From: Moritella sp. PE36
GTDB taxonomy: Bacteria; Pseudomonadota; Gammaproteobacteria; Enterobacterales; Moritellaceae
Direction of reading: 5' to 3'
DNA length: 64,000 nt
Assembly (NCBI RefSeq): GCF_000170855.1
Contig: NZ_ABCQ01000019.1
Span: 1 to 64,000 of the forward strand
Part shown: positions 1-9,857 of the stretch, one piece after another
How positions within the stretch are numbered: position 1 is the stretch's first letter
Layout: the number at the start of each line of letters is the position of its first letter
The notes under the pieces: model-generated
Told to the model about the DNA's origin: nothing
Database searches by the model: none
Seen by the model: only the letters and a program-made list of their open reading frames with translations
Translations under genes and position numbers: made by a program

Positions 1-1
1 C

Positions 2-505
2 ATGATCGCAGTTAGCTCGATGCTAGCCCTTTATGCCCAAAATTCATCCGCCAATAATCCCCAGCGTTGTTTAACAGCCATCAAACTGGCGATCCGTTAT
101 TCATTAATATCACAGCTGGCTATTTATCTGGTTATTGCCATCGCGGCGCCTTATATCGCCACTTTGTTCAGTGATGATGCCGTGGTGATCGGTCACTTAT
201 CCTTATACCTTTATATTATCCCTGCCTCTTTTGCTATGCAGGGCATTATGATGGCGGTCGCGTCTAGCTTAAATGGCTTTAATCGACCAATGTCAGCATT
301 AAGCCTTAGCGTGCTGCGCTCTCTGCTCATCATTAGTCTATCGAGTATTGGCGGTTATTATTATGGTGAAAAAGGTATCTTCTTTGGTATTGCCAGTGCT
401 AATGTTTTAGTCGGTTTATTGGCCCTCTATTACGCCCAGCAATTACAGAACGAGCTGCGTAATGAATTAGGCGATCAATTAGAGAATGAATTACAGCTAA
501 AGTGA
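2..505 (+). CDS. MATE-family efflux transporter, C-terminal part (partial)
   Basis: The reading frame is open from the left edge, so the true start lies outside the window and the first visible Met is internal. The 167 visible residues contain about four hydrophobic segments and end in a charged, Glu/Gln/Asn-rich tail. Composition and helix pattern resemble the last third of Na+- or H+-driven multidrug and toxin extrusion proteins, which sit in the inner membrane and have 12 helices. The family call rests on this pattern only; no catalytic motif is visible. A related polysaccharide-flippase type protein is the main alternative. Confidence 0.65.
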   Translation: MIAVSSMLALYAQNSSANNPQRCLTAIKLAIRYSLISQLAIYLVIAIAAPYIATLFSDDAVVIGHLSLYLYIIPASFAMQGIMMAVASSLNGFNRPMSALSLSVLRSLLIISLSSIGGYYYGEKGIFFGIASANVLVGLLALYYAQQLQNELRNELGDQLENELQLK

Positions 506-787
506 ACCCGTGAATGAGGCAATTAAAATCCAGCTAAACAGCATACATTTACACCAATTATCCCGTGTTGATGGATCAACGAGTAAAGCACAAATTCACC
601 ACTCGAATATGCACTAATACTCCATCAAACTTGCTGTTTCTTAGGCCAAATAAAAATATATTTAGCACTGTTCAACTTTTGTTTGAAAAGGTGATCTAAG
701 CCCATTTTATTAACACTATACAACGTATTATCCGCACATAAATTTCGTTCTCCTTCCTACGTTTTGATCACATAGCAGAGTGTACTA

Positions 788-2239
788 ATGACTGTATTAG
801 CAACCGATTTTACTCAAGAAACCCGTCTAGAAACTGACTTATTAGGTGTTAAAAAAATACCAGCACACGCTTATTATGGTATTCACACATTAAGAGCAAT
901 GGAAAATTTCCATATCAGTCGAGAGAAAATCGGTGACTGTCCTGAATTTGTACGCGGCATGGTAAAAACCAAGAAAGCGGCAGCACTCGCCAATGGTATT
1001 TTAGGCACTATCCCACCACACATTAGCGACGCGATCGTGAATGCCTGTGACATTTTACTGGCGACTGATAAGTTTTACGCACAATTTCCGGTTGATGCGT
1101 TTCAAGGTGGTGCGGGTACATCGGTAAACATGAATACCAATGAAGTATTAGCCAATATCGCACTCGAGCAAATGGGTCATGCCAAAGGCGCTTACAGCCA
1201 CATCAATCCCAATGATCACGTCAATAAAAGTCAAAGCACCAATGATGCCTACCCGACTGGATTCCGCGTGGCTTTATTTGAACGTTCTAACGCTGTATTA
1301 ATTGCGCTAACTTCATTAAGCCAAACCTTCTTAACCAAAGCGGAAGAGTTTAATGACGTATTAAAAATGGGTCGTACCCAGTTACAAGACGCAGTGCCGA
1401 TGACATTAGGGCAAGAGTTCCGTGCGTTTGGTATTACCTTAAGAGAAGAAATTAAAAGCATCAAACGTTGCCAAGAATTACTGCTTGAAATCAACTTAGG
1501 CGCGACTGCCATTGGCACAGGTTTAAATACCCCAGTCGGTTATTCAGAATTAGCGATTGCAAAATTAGCTGAGATCACTGGTCATGCCTTTGTACCTGCA
1601 GAAGATTTAGTGGAAGCAACCTCTGACTGTGGCGCTTATGTAATGTTATCAAGCGGATTAAAACGTTTAGCGGTAAAACTATCGAAGATCTGTAACGATT
1701 TACGCCTACTGTCTTCTGGCCCACGCACAGGTTTAAATGAAATCAACCTACCAGAAATGCAAGCCGGTTCATCAATCATGCCAGCCAAAGTAAACCCAGT
1801 TATCCCTGAAGTGGTTAACCAAGTGGCATTTAAAGTATGTGGTAACGATTTAACCATCACCATGGCTGCTGAAGCAGGGCAATTACAATTAAACGTCATG
1901 GAACCGGTGATTGGTCAATGTCTGTTTGAATCATTGTCGTTATTAGAAAATGCCTGCTTCACGCTACAAGATAAATGTGTGAAAGGTATTACGGCTAATC
2001 GCAAGGTATGCCTAGACTTCGTATTAAATTCAATTGGTATCATCACTTACTTAAACCCATTCATTGGTCATCATGAAGGCGATACTATCGGTCGTATCTG
2101 TGCTGAAACAGGCAAGAGCGTACGTGAAGTGGTATTGGCGCGAGGCTTACTGTCTGAAGCAGAATTAGATGACATATTCTCTATCGAAAACTTGATGAAT
2201 CCAAAATACACAGCGCAACGTTTTGCAAAAGCGGTTTAA
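788..2239 (+). CDS. aspA: Aspartate ammonia-lyase
   Basis: The enzyme cleaves L-aspartate to fumarate and ammonia in the cytoplasm, feeding anaerobic fumarate respiration and amino-acid catabolism. The 483-residue product has the expected family length. It shows the N-terminal pattern [19 protein letters not shown], the substrate-binding stretch [10 protein letters not shown] near residue 150, and the fumarase/aspartase signature [11 protein letters not shown] near residue 328, which carries the catalytic serine. The start is the first ATG of the frame. The gene has its own terminator just downstream and is monocistronic. In E. coli aspA lies beside fxsA and close to dsbD. Here an RND efflux locus and cobA separate aspA from fxsA and an orphan DsbD-alpha gene. 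Confidence 0.97.
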   Translation: MTVLATDFTQETRLETDLLGVKKIPAHAYYGIHTLRAMENFHISREKIGDCPEFVRGMVKTKKAAALANGILGTIPPHISDAIVNACDILLATDKFYAQFPVDAFQGGAGTSVNMNTNEVLANIALEQMGHAKGAYSHINPNDHVNKSQSTNDAYPTGFRVALFERSNAVLIALTSLSQTFLTKAEEFNDVLKMGRTQLQDAVPMTLGQEFRAFGITLREEIKSIKRCQELLLEINLGATAIGTGLNTPVGYSELAIAKLAEITGHAFVPAEDLVEATSDCGAYVMLSSGLKRLAVKLSKICNDLRLLSSGPRTGLNEINLPEMQAGSSIMPAKVNPVIPEVVNQVAFKVCGNDLTITMAAEAGQLQLNVMEPVIGQCLFESLSLLENACFTLQDKCVKGITANRKVCLDFVLNSIGIITYLNPFIGHHEGDTIGRICAETGKSVREVVLARGLLSEAELDDIFSIENLMNPKYTAQRFAKAV

Positions 2240-2285
2240 TTAAAGTGAGTTAAGTTAACGACCTAAATAAACCGTTTAACTATAA

Positions 2286-2336
2286 AATCCCCGTTACTAT
2301 TACTGCCGACGACAGTAACAGTAACGGGGATTTTTT
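2286..2336 (+). terminator. Rho-independent terminator of aspA
   Basis: A long stem, AATCCCCGTTACT...AGTAACGGGGATT, is followed by six T residues. It lies 47 bases after the aspA stop codon. The 5' side also carries an A run, so it may terminate the convergent RND gene too. Confidence 0.9.
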
Positions 2337-2366
2337 ATGCCTTAAACAACGTACTACTGCTGTTTA

Positions 2367-5300
2367 TCACAACACTGCTACGGCCGTCACTTCAAAGGCT
2401 CTTTTACGACTCATCAATACGAAGATTGCGGGTACAAAGTAAAACGATAACATGGTGGTTAATACCGTACCACCGGCGATCGCTATCGCAAATGGAGGCC
2501 AGAAACCACCACCCGCTAAGATAAGCGGTAAGAAACCACCCACGGTCGTGATCGTCGTAGAAGTAATATGGCGAGTACAGCTGGTGATGGCCTTAATAAT
2601 GGCCTCGCTATCACCGGCGACGGCTTTTGGATCTGACTTTAATTCCGCCAAAATAACAATCGCGGCATTAATTGCTAAGCCCATTAAGCCAAGCAGACCA
2701 ATGATCACCGTAAAACCAAACGGGTAATTAAACACGTAAATACTGAGTAAGCCTAACCCCACCGATTGAATAGCGGATAAAACAATCACCCCACCTAAAC
2801 GGAATGAGTTAAATGACAGTACCACGATAATAATCAGCAACATCATAATCACACCAACACTGGCTAACAGATTGCCGACCGCATCATTACGTTTAGCAGA
2901 CTCGCCACCAAACTCCATCCGGTAACCCGGTGGCAATACAAAGTTTTCACTGGCTAACCGCGCCGAAAACTCATTAAGTACCGTTGAGGGTAATACCCCA
3001 GCGACTAAATAACCTTCAACAGTATTAACCCGTACCCCATTCCAATGTGGGATCGCACCACGACTCGGGGTTAAGGCTAATGTCGTTAATGCCACCAGCG
3101 GAATACTGCTTTGCGATAGTGGCGAGCTCAGACTGATATTAGCTAAGTCAGATAAGCTACGACGTTGCTCATTGGCAATCTGTACCCGTACTGGTATAGA
3201 TTCAGTGGCCTCGATAATCGAGCCGTTGACGGTACCGTGTAATGTTGATTGTAACTGTGTCGCCACATCGGTCAGGGTTAACCCGGCTAATTGACTGACA
3301 TCTTCATTAATTTTTAGCCATATTTTCGGTAACCCAGGTTGGATAGTCGCGCGAGTATGGATCACGTTCTTGGTACCGATTAAGATCCGTCTGGCTTCAT
3401 CACCCAAGGTTTTTAAGGTATCTAAATTAGGACCAAACAGACGTAATTCGATAGGCGCTCTAAACGGAGGACCCTGTTCTAACTTCCGCACCAATATCTG
3501 CGCTGCTGGGATCGCATCATCAAGCAATATTTGTAATGACGGTACTAATTCATTCACCCGCTGGAAACTGTCACCGGTCACCATCGCTTGGGCATAATAC
3601 TGGGCACCGTCTTTATTGGGCATTAAATTATAATAGAAAGACGGGGCATTATTACCAATAAACCAGCGTACTTTACTGATCCCTTGTTGCTGGGCTAACA
3701 AGTCACTGATGGTTTTGGTCATGACTTCAGTGGCAATAATACTGGTTTGCACTGGCATAAATAATTCGATATGAAACATGTCACGATCCGACGCCGGAAA
3801 GAACTGTTCATCCAGATGTTTAGCCAAGATAAAGCCACTCAAAGGTAAGATAAACACTAACCCTATGCTGAGTTTAGGTCTGGCTAATACCCATACCAAT
3901 GATTGACGGAAAGCGGCCGCTAAGCTAACTAACTCAATGCCATTATTATACCAAGTCGTCGTCCGTGCCGATCCGTCTGACGAACGACCAACCAGAAAAC
4001 GCCCCGATAAACCGGCAACGATAGTATGTGAGACGAGATACGAGCCGATTAAAGCAAAGATAACGCTTAACGCAATACCACTGACAAATTCACCCGATGG
4101 TCCCGGCATCATCACAATCGGCATAAACGCCAATATCGTGGTTAAGGTTGAGCCTAATAACGGTAACCATAAATGCTTAACCGCACCTTGCACGGCAGCA
4201 CTGGCACTGAAGCCCTGTTGGCGACGCTTCTGAATGGTATCTGCCATCACAATCGCGTTATCCACCATAATACCCAGTGCCACAACCAAACCCGTTACCG
4301 ACATTTGATGGATCGGCAAGCCGTAATAATTCATCACAGTCAAAGTAAACAGTACTGTTAACGGTAAGGATAAAGTGACGATTAATGCCGCGCGCCAGCC
4401 TAACGTCACGAGCAGCACCAGGGCTATTATCGAAAAACCAATCAGGATGTTTTCCACCAGACCTTGCAGTCTGTCTTCGGTGTATTGGGATTGATCAAAC
4501 AATACTTCAGTGGTTAATGAGGACGGTAATTGCAGATTAAAAGCGGCAACGACGTCATCAACTTGCGCACTCCATTTATCAATACGTAAATTAGGCAACA
4601 TACGTGTTGATACCACCACCGCATATTGATCATCAACAATCGCGATCTCTTGTGCAGGCCATTGTAATTGTTTACTGACCTGAGCAATATCACCTAACCG
4701 AACCACACCACCTTTACTGTCATTGAGTAAGGGGATCTTACGGATCCGAGCAACAGAATCAAACGATCCCGCGACTTCAATCTGCATTTGGTTATAATCA
4801 TTAATGATATTACCCGCAGATACTTTGGCATCAGCAGCTAAAATAATGTTGGAAATAGCTTGTGTCGATAACGACAAATTCGCCGCTAAATGTTTATCTA
4901 TTTCCACCAATATTTGTTCTTTACCGCGGCCAAACAAACTGACAATGTCCGTACCTGAGACCACCTTTAACTGATTTTGTAATTCTTTACCGTAACGACC
5001 TAATGTTGTTAAATCAACCGCACTGTCGCCCTGCCATTTAACGGCGATCAATTGCGTGTAGGCATAACCACGATCATCTTCTAATCGTGGCGCGACAGTC
5101 GCAGCCGGTAACTCACTGGTTACGTCATTAAGCAGATCTCGCACCCGCGACCAAATCGGCACAGGATCAGTAATGGTATCGTGTAATTTCAACTGTACAA
5201 TGGATATACCAGGTCGAGAGGTCGACGTAATACGATTAATATCCGCCAGTTTTCGTAATTTTTGCTCTATCTTCTCTGTCACTAAAGCTTCGACACGCTC

Positions 5301-5462
5301 AGCACTGGCACCCGGTAACAAGGTCAGCACACTGGCGATCCGATTGGTGATCCGAGGATCTTCGGTGCGCGGTAGCGTTGATAACGACCCCAGCCCTGCC
5401 ACGATGAGTAAAATAATCAGCAGTGCCATCAGGCGATTATTTTCAGTAAACGCCTTGATCAT
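2367..5462 (-). CDS. RND efflux pump, inner-membrane permease
   Basis: This 1031-residue protein has the length and layout of AcrB-type resistance-nodulation-division permeases: a first transmembrane helix at the N-terminus, two large periplasmic loops, and two blocks of hydrophobic helices near residues 335-540 and 860-1020. The N-terminal pattern (FTENNRLMALLIILLIVAGLGS, then TEDPRI) is typical of the HAE-1-like branch. In helix 4 the proton-relay pair of AcrB (Asp-Asp) reads V-D-N-A-I-V, so only the first Asp is kept, as in several non-AcrB RND branches. The start codon overlaps the stop of the adaptor gene in an ATGA arrangement, indicating translational coupling. No outer-membrane channel gene lies beside it. 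Substrate unknown. Confidence 0.9.
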   Translation of the reverse strand: MIKAFTENNRLMALLIILLIVAGLGSLSTLPRTEDPRITNRIASVLTLLPGASAERVEALVTEKIEQKLRKLADINRITSTSRPGISIVQLKLHDTITDPVPIWSRVRDLLNDVTSELPAATVAPRLEDDRGYAYTQLIAVKWQGDSAVDLTTLGRYGKELQNQLKVVSGTDIVSLFGRGKEQILVEIDKHLAANLSLSTQAISNIILAADAKVSAGNIINDYNQMQIEVAGSFDSVARIRKIPLLNDSKGGVVRLGDIAQVSKQLQWPAQEIAIVDDQYAVVVSTRMLPNLRIDKWSAQVDDVVAAFNLQLPSSLTTEVLFDQSQYTEDRLQGLVENILIGFSIIALVLLVTLGWRAALIVTLSLPLTVLFTLTVMNYYGLPIHQMSVTGLVVALGIMVDNAIVMADTIQKRRQQGFSASAAVQGAVKHLWLPLLGSTLTTILAFMPIVMMPGPSGEFVSGIALSVIFALIGSYLVSHTIVAGLSGRFLVGRSSDGSARTTTWYNNGIELVSLAAAFRQSLVWVLARPKLSIGLVFILPLSGFILAKHLDEQFFPASDRDMFHIELFMPVQTSIIATEVMTKTISDLLAQQQGISKVRWFIGNNAPSFYYNLMPNKDGAQYYAQAMVTGDSFQRVNELVPSLQILLDDAIPAAQILVRKLEQGPPFRAPIELRLFGPNLDTLKTLGDEARRILIGTKNVIHTRATIQPGLPKIWLKINEDVSQLAGLTLTDVATQLQSTLHGTVNGSIIEATESIPVRVQIANEQRRSLSDLANISLSSPLSQSSIPLVALTTLALTPSRGAIPHWNGVRVNTVEGYLVAGVLPSTVLNEFSARLASENFVLPPGYRMEFGGESAKRNDAVGNLLASVGVIMMLLIIIVVLSFNSFRLGGVIVLSAIQSVGLGLLSIYVFNYPFGFTVIIGLLGLMGLAINAAIVILAELKSDPKAVAGDSEAIIKAITSCTRHITSTTITTVGGFLPLILAGGGFWPPFAIAIAGGTVLTTMLSFYFVPAIFVLMSRKRAFEVTAVAVL

Positions 5463-6661
5463 ATCTTATGCTCCGAGGTATTTTCAGCCGACGGTTGCTG
5501 AGCAAAAGCTTGCTGATGGCGAACCGTTACCCGTTGTCCCGGTACAAAACGGTGGATCCCGACATTGACATACGCTTGATTATCTTTCAGATCACCTTGC
5601 ACATACGCGGCCGTTTCAGTGGCATGTAATACCGTTACTGTGGTGCTTTTTAACTGAAATAGTGCCGGTGTCGCCGCTGCATGATCATCACGATCTTGCT
5701 GCATGACATCCTGCTCTAAGGTATAAATATTCCACATACCACGCACACCATCAGTAATGGCGCTTAATGGGACCCAATAACCCGGTTGCTGATAGGCTTG
5801 AGACAAAGCAAGGTAAGCCAATTGGCCATTATAAACAGCGCTGTTATCGGCTAATGCAAAACGCAGACTAATTGTTCGCGTTACCGTATCAACTTCATTA
5901 CCGACACTTAATAGACTTGCAGCGTAGTTCATACCGGCGATCTCGAGTTTATGCTCCTTGCCTTGCAGTTGGGAGATAAAACTCGCAGGTACACCAATCG
6001 TCACTTCCGAAGCACCGGTTTGTAACAATCTAAATGCCGTGGTTCCTGCCGCAATCACTTCACCTTGGGCAATCTGACGACTACTGACAATGCCATTAAA
6101 AGGTGCTAATAGTTTCGATTTATCAATACGATACTGACTTGCTTCTAGCCCTGATAAGGTACTGCGAATATTGGCGGCAATGACGCGTTTTTGCGACGAC
6201 AGCTCATCAATATTCTGCTCTGAGGTAAAACCACGCTTACTCAGCGAGTTTAATCGCGAGAGATTGGCTTCGATCAAATCAAATTCAGCTTCCGCTTGCT
6301 GCAGTTGTGCTTCGAGCTGGTTACGCTCGATTAATAGCAGTTGCGTATTGAGCTCTGCCAGCAATTGACCTTTCACCACTTGCTGCCCTTCAATCACATG
6401 TAGGGTTTTAATGATGCCCGCAAATTCAAAACCTAAATTTGCATCTTGCTTAGCAATTACCTTACCGACAAATTTATTTTCGACTTGGTAACTGTCTTGC
6501 TGAGTCAAATACTCACTACTGGCTTGTAAATACTGTGACACAGGCTGCGTTTCGTCAGCAACAACCTCACTACACGCTTGTAGTGTGAGCGGAATTAGCA
6601 ATATACTTATCCATTGTGCTGTTTTTGTATTCAGCAAAGACAGGTAACTCTTTCTAAACAT
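5459..6661 (-). CDS. RND efflux periplasmic adaptor (membrane fusion lipoprotein)
   Basis: The product links the inner-membrane RND permease to an outer-membrane channel. A hydrophobic N-terminus ends in a lipobox LTLQAC, so it is a probable lipoprotein. A split lipoyl/barrel-sandwich domain (VGKVIAKQDANLGFEFAG ... KLLAPFNGIVSSRQIAQGE) flanks a coiled-coil hairpin rich in Leu, Glu and Gln around residues 100-170. I place the start at the ATG at 6661 because an AAGGAT Shine-Dalgarno sequence lies 7 bases upstream; the longer frame to 6700 adds 13 basic residues without a ribosome site. First gene of a two-gene operon with the permease, divergent from the tetR-type gene, which probably represses it. 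Confidence 0.88.
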   Translation of the reverse strand: MFRKSYLSLLNTKTAQWISILLIPLTLQACSEVVADETQPVSQYLQASSEYLTQQDSYQVENKFVGKVIAKQDANLGFEFAGIIKTLHVIEGQQVVKGQLLAELNTQLLLIERNQLEAQLQQAEAEFDLIEANLSRLNSLSKRGFTSEQNIDELSSQKRVIAANIRSTLSGLEASQYRIDKSKLLAPFNGIVSSRQIAQGEVIAAGTTAFRLLQTGASEVTIGVPASFISQLQGKEHKLEIAGMNYAASLLSVGNEVDTVTRTISLRFALADNSAVYNGQLAYLALSQAYQQPGYWVPLSAITDGVRGMWNIYTLEQDVMQQDRDDHAAATPALFQLKSTTVTVLHATETAAYVQGDLKDNQAYVNVGIHRFVPGQRVTVRHQQAFAQQPSAENTSEHKI

Positions 6662-6720
6662 AATCAATATCCTTTTTTTACGCTCTATGCAACGCAACAC
6701 TTTTGTTTCAGCCTTTTCTA

Positions 6721-6782
6721 AACTAGACTGGCAAGTCCAGTTACAAAGATAGCAAAATCAAACTAGACCGTACAGTCCATTT
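6721..6782. promoter_or_regulatory. Candidate TetR operator: two 22-bp near-repeats
   Basis: Two related sequences, AACTAGACTGGCAAGTCCAGTT (6721-6742) and AACTAGACCGTACAGTCCATTT (6761-6782), begin exactly 40 bp apart. The first contains a near-palindrome CTGGCAAGTCCAG. They lie between the divergent adaptor and TetR-type genes, the usual place for autoregulatory operators of efflux repressors. Confidence 0.7.
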
Positions 6783-6851
6783 TATAAATATTAACGTATC
6801 TATAACATTTTATAATGGAATGTACATTCAAATTATTAGCGGTATGAATAG

Positions 6852-7466
6852 ATGAATAAACCTAGAACAAAAAGTGAAGTAAAGCGAAATCAGATACTTG
6901 ATGCGGCAACAGTACAATTTACCCAGCATGGCTATGCGGCCACCAGCATGGATCTCATCGCTAAATTAGCCGGGGTATCCAAACAAACTGTGTATAGTCA
7001 TTTTGGCAACAAAGATGAATTATTTATTACTGCTATCAGCTACAAATGCGAATTATTGGGCGTAGGAGAATTATTACCCGAGAATCTAGGACCGGTTGAA
7101 CCGACGTTAACCTTATTCGCACAAGGATTTTTTACCATGATCACTTCAGCTGATTCCATGGCGGTACACCGAACTTGTGCTGCAGAGAGCCTTGCCCATC
7201 CGCATTTATCACGGTTGTTTTTTGAAGCGGGACCGCTGTTTGTGATCGACAAATTAGCTAATTGTTTAACTGAATATCATCGCCGTGGCGAGCTTGATAT
7301 TGAAGACTGTCGCCAAGCGGCCATACAATTCCTGGCAATAATTAAAGGTGAGCAGTGGACACGGTTAGAATTTAATATTGAAGAGTCGTTATCAGAGCAG
7401 GAAATTAACCACTACTTACAAAGCTCTGTGCGTCTATTTGTACGAGGATATCAAAGTTTAAGTTAA
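6852..7466 (+). CDS. TetR/AcrR-family transcriptional regulator
   Basis: A 204-residue one-component regulator. Residues 10-55 form the TetR helix-turn-helix: RNQILDAATVQFTQHGYAATSMDLIAKLAGVSKQ followed by TVYSHFGNKDELF, the highly conserved recognition-helix end. The remainder is a helical ligand-binding domain in the style of AcrR-type efflux repressors. It is transcribed away from the RND adaptor gene, and the shared intergenic DNA carries two near-identical 22-bp repeats. By analogy with AcrR-type systems it should repress the pump until a pump substrate binds; that function is inferred from position. Confidence 0.9.
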   Translation: MNKPRTKSEVKRNQILDAATVQFTQHGYAATSMDLIAKLAGVSKQTVYSHFGNKDELFITAISYKCELLGVGELLPENLGPVEPTLTLFAQGFFTMITSADSMAVHRTCAAESLAHPHLSRLFFEAGPLFVIDKLANCLTEYHRRGELDIEDCRQAAIQFLAIIKGEQWTRLEFNIEESLSEQEINHYLQSSVRLFVRGYQSLS

Positions 7467-7471
7467 GCAAT

Positions 7472-7518
7472 CAGGGTTATGCTGATATCGCAGATAGATA
7501 TAGATGAGCACAACCCTG
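7472..7518. terminator. Stem-loop between convergent tetR-type gene and cobA
   Basis: CAGGGTT and AACCCTG, extended by TGCT/AGCA after a one-base bulge, form a stem around a loop of about 25 bases. T-rich DNA follows on the plus side. It is a plausible but weak shared terminator. Confidence 0.45.
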
Positions 7519-7539
7519 TTTATTACCTTTTCAATGCCG

Positions 7540-8343
7540 CTATTCGGCAGTATCAAGCGTGGTGCTAAACCAATCCAGTTTGCTGGCTAACTGCGTCACT
7601 TTACCAATAATAATCAGTGACGGACTTTCAGCTTGCGCAGCCAGAGCACCCAGATCTTTTAACGATCCTTGCAATGTGCGTTGCTGTTTGCTGGTACCTT
7701 TTTCTATAATCGCCACCGGCATTGCGGCATCCATTCCGTGTTCGATCAGATTACTCGCAATGCCACTACTCTGGGTCAAGCCCATGTAAAACACCAATGT
7801 ATGCGTGGCTTTACCAAGTAACGGCCAATCTAGCTGATGCGCATCATTTTTTAAATGTCCGGTAATAAACTGCACACCTTGGGTATAATCGCGGTGTGTC
7901 AGCGGGATCCCAGCGTATGCCGCACAGCCTGATGCTGCGGTAATACCCGGTACCACTTCAAACGGTATGTTAAACGGTAATAAGGCTTCGAGTTCTTCAC
8001 CACCACGGCCAAAGATAAACGGATCACCACCTTTAAGGCGGATCACTTGCTTGCCTTGCAATGACAGCTCCACCAGCAGTTGGTTTATACCGCTTTGTGG
8101 GACACAGTGATACCCCGCTTGCTTGCCAACAAAGAAACATTCAGCTTGTGGGTTGATCAAGGCTATGATCTCTGCTGATACTAAACGGTCATGCACAACT
8201 ACTTCAGCGTGTTGCAGTAAACGTAACGCTTTTACCGTTAATAAATCCGGATCACCCGGGCCAGAACCGACCAAAATAACCTTCCCTGCATTGCGAACAG
8301 TACGCTGTTCACCCTCTGTTATTGGTAACCCTTGTTCTGTCAT
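7540..8343 (-). CDS. cobA: Uroporphyrinogen-III C-methyltransferase
   Basis: The enzyme transfers two methyl groups from S-adenosylmethionine to uroporphyrinogen III, giving precorrin-2 for siroheme (and cobalamin) synthesis in the cytoplasm. The 267-residue product carries both SUMT signatures: [16 protein letters not shown] at residues 25-40, and [15 protein letters not shown] near residue 105. The central [19 protein letters not shown] block is also typical. There is no fused CysG dehydrogenase/ferrochelatase part, so it is the stand-alone form. It has no nitrite or sulfite reductase neighbours here. Confidence 0.93.
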   Translation of the reverse strand: MTEQGLPITEGEQRTVRNAGKVILVGSGPGDPDLLTVKALRLLQHAEVVVHDRLVSAEIIALINPQAECFFVGKQAGYHCVPQSGINQLLVELSLQGKQVIRLKGGDPFIFGRGGEELEALLPFNIPFEVVPGITAASGCAAYAGIPLTHRDYTQGVQFITGHLKNDAHQLDWPLLGKATHTLVFYMGLTQSSGIASNLIEHGMDAAMPVAIIEKGTSKQQRTLQGSLKDLGALAAQAESPSLIIIGKVTQLASKLDWFSTTLDTAE

Positions 8344-8499
8344 TCTATATCCTTAGCTACTGCGTCAGCTTTCTCGTGACTAACTACGATTCACAGTAAC
8401 TGAATCATCACTGTATGTCTTTATCTTCCTAATATACCCAAGCTGTGCGAGGCTTACCAATAGCGGAGTAGTATAAGTTATACCAAGCGAAGCAAGATC

Positions 8500-8527
8500 A
8501 AAAAAGGCGCGATCTTTCGACCGCACC
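8500..8527 (-). terminator. Rho-independent terminator of fxsA
   Basis: Read on the minus strand, GGTGCGGTC-GAAA-GATCGCGCC forms a 9-bp stem (two G-T pairs) with a tetraloop, followed by TTTTTT. It lies 27 bases past the fxsA stop. Confidence 0.85.
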
Positions 8528-8554
8528 TCTGGGTATTTATTTGTGTATCGATTA

Positions 8555-9076
8555 TTAATTAAGCTTATTGTCATCTCGGTTTACTTCAACAAAATCGCCT
8601 TCGATAACACCTTCATTTTTAGCCTTGTTATCTGCACCTGGCTGCTGTTGAAATGGTGACGATTGTGACGAATACTGGAAACCTTGAGCACCACCGGTAA
8701 ACATCGATTGTGGAATAATACGATCTTTGTACTGGGCGATAATCGCTTTCGCTAAACGGCCACGAATTTGTGGGGTTAATACTAACAAACCTAACGCATC
8801 AGTCACAAAACCCGGCGTAACCAGTAACACACCACATACCAACAGCATAATAGCTTCAACAATTTCTTGTCCCGGCGCTTCACCAGCTGCTAAACGCGCT
8901 TGTAACTTTTGCACCGTTTGTAGACCTTGGTTACGAACCAAGTATGAACCGGCAAACGCAGTTAAAATAATAATACCAATAGTCAGCTCAGCACCTAATA
9001 ACGAACCTATCGACATTAGTACATACACTTCAATTAATGTCATCGCAGTAAACAGAAAAAATAAACGACCTAACAC
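8555..9076 (-). CDS. fxsA: FxsA-family inner-membrane protein
   Basis: In E. coli FxsA is an inner-membrane protein whose overproduction relieves exclusion of phage T7 by the F plasmid; its normal role is unclear. The 173-residue product shows the family layout: two N-terminal hydrophobic helices (residues 5-50, with LIEVYVLMSIGSLLGAELT), the loop ARLAAGEAPGQEIVEA, a third hydrophobic segment containing VTPGFVTDALGLL, then a polar Gln-rich tail. The terminator downstream is strong and the gene appears monocistronic. Its neighbourhood (aspA on one side, a DsbD-like domain on the other) echoes the E. coli fxsA-aspA-dsbD region. Confidence 0.9.
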   Translation of the reverse strand: MLGRLFFLFTAMTLIEVYVLMSIGSLLGAELTIGIIILTAFAGSYLVRNQGLQTVQKLQARLAAGEAPGQEIVEAIMLLVCGVLLVTPGFVTDALGLLVLTPQIRGRLAKAIIAQYKDRIIPQSMFTGGAQGFQYSSQSSPFQQQPGADNKAKNEGVIEGDFVEVNRDDNKLN

Positions 9077-9338
9077 ATTAACCTCTCAAAATTTAGTTAT
9101 AGTAGACAGCCTAACAAGGAACACCCTTGTCACTCACTTATCTAAAAATAGTATCTAGCAATAATATGTAAACATAGTACTTAAACATAGACCTAAAAAA
9201 TTCGCACAAAACAGTTATGATGTAAAGTAACATAAGGGCATTAGCCCCATTTTCAAGTTGTCAGCGAGTAGATAGTCCATAATACTCAGTGACAGACACC
9301 ATAATTTAGACAACTAAAACAGCATAAAGTTGGAAAAA

Positions 9339-9788
9339 ATGAACCTAAAATCGATGCTATTATTAGCCAGCAGTCTCGTTCTGCAAAGTACCATACCCGT
9401 ATTAGCCAATAATAATTTTAGTCTATTTGCAAATAAACCACAAAGCGCGCCAGCATTCTTGCCTGTCGAAGACGCCTTTGTATTTTCGCAACTGCAGCAA
9501 GGCGAAAACCTCAATGTATTCTGGCAAATTACCGAGGGTTATTATTTATATAAGAATAAACTGCGTGTCACCATTAATGGTAATGACTACACTATCGACG
9601 GCTTGCCTGCAGGTAAAGACTATCATGATGAATATTTTGGCGATGTCGAAATATTTCAGTACGAATTGATGCTGTCAGTACCCGTTGCCGATGTAGCACC
9701 GGCGAGTGAGATCACCATCCATTATCAAGGCTGTGCAGTGGCAGGCTTGTGTTATCCACCCATGACAAAAACATTCATTAGCCAATAA
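9339..9788 (+). CDS. Stand-alone DsbD alpha-domain-like periplasmic protein
   Basis: The 149-residue product has an N-terminal signal peptide (hydrophobic residues 5-20, cleavage probably after the Ala of VLA). The rest resembles the periplasmic N-terminal domain of the thiol-disulfide transporter DsbD, which passes electrons to DsbC-type isomerases. It includes EDAFVFSQLQQGENLNVFWQ and the cysteine pair in GCAVAGLCYPP (Cys132 and Cys138). Full DsbD continues with a membrane domain and a thioredoxin domain. Here the frame stops eight residues after the PP, so only the alpha part is present. A TTG-initiated longer frame starts three codons upstream, but the ATG has the better Shine-Dalgarno position. 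It may be a remnant of dsbD or a specialised carrier. Confidence 0.8.
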   Translation: MNLKSMLLLASSLVLQSTIPVLANNNFSLFANKPQSAPAFLPVEDAFVFSQLQQGENLNVFWQITEGYYLYKNKLRVTINGNDYTIDGLPAGKDYHDEYFGDVEIFQYELMLSVPVADVAPASEITIHYQGCAVAGLCYPPMTKTFISQ

Positions 9789-9795
9789 AATATCA

Positions 9796-9840
9796 CCAGC
9801 AATAAAAACCACAAGGCAGCACTTGCGGTTTTATTGCTGG
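9796..9840. terminator. Bidirectional terminator between DsbD-alpha and MFS genes
   Basis: CCAGCAATAAAAACC-CAAG and CTTG-GGTTTTATTGCTGG form a nearly perfect inverted repeat with a 6-base loop. It sits between convergent genes and has A and T runs inside the stem. Confidence 0.75.
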
Positions 9841-9857
9841 CGTCGTCGTTATCTATT

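Noticed and set aside
3937-4361. Plus-strand reading frames opposite the RND permease
   Set aside because: They are antisense to a well-supported 1031-residue gene, with composition typical of shadow frames.
8380-8574. 64-residue reading frame on the minus strand overlapping the end of fxsA
   Set aside because: It spans the fxsA terminator and overlaps fxsA out of frame, with no ribosome site and no recognisable protein pattern.
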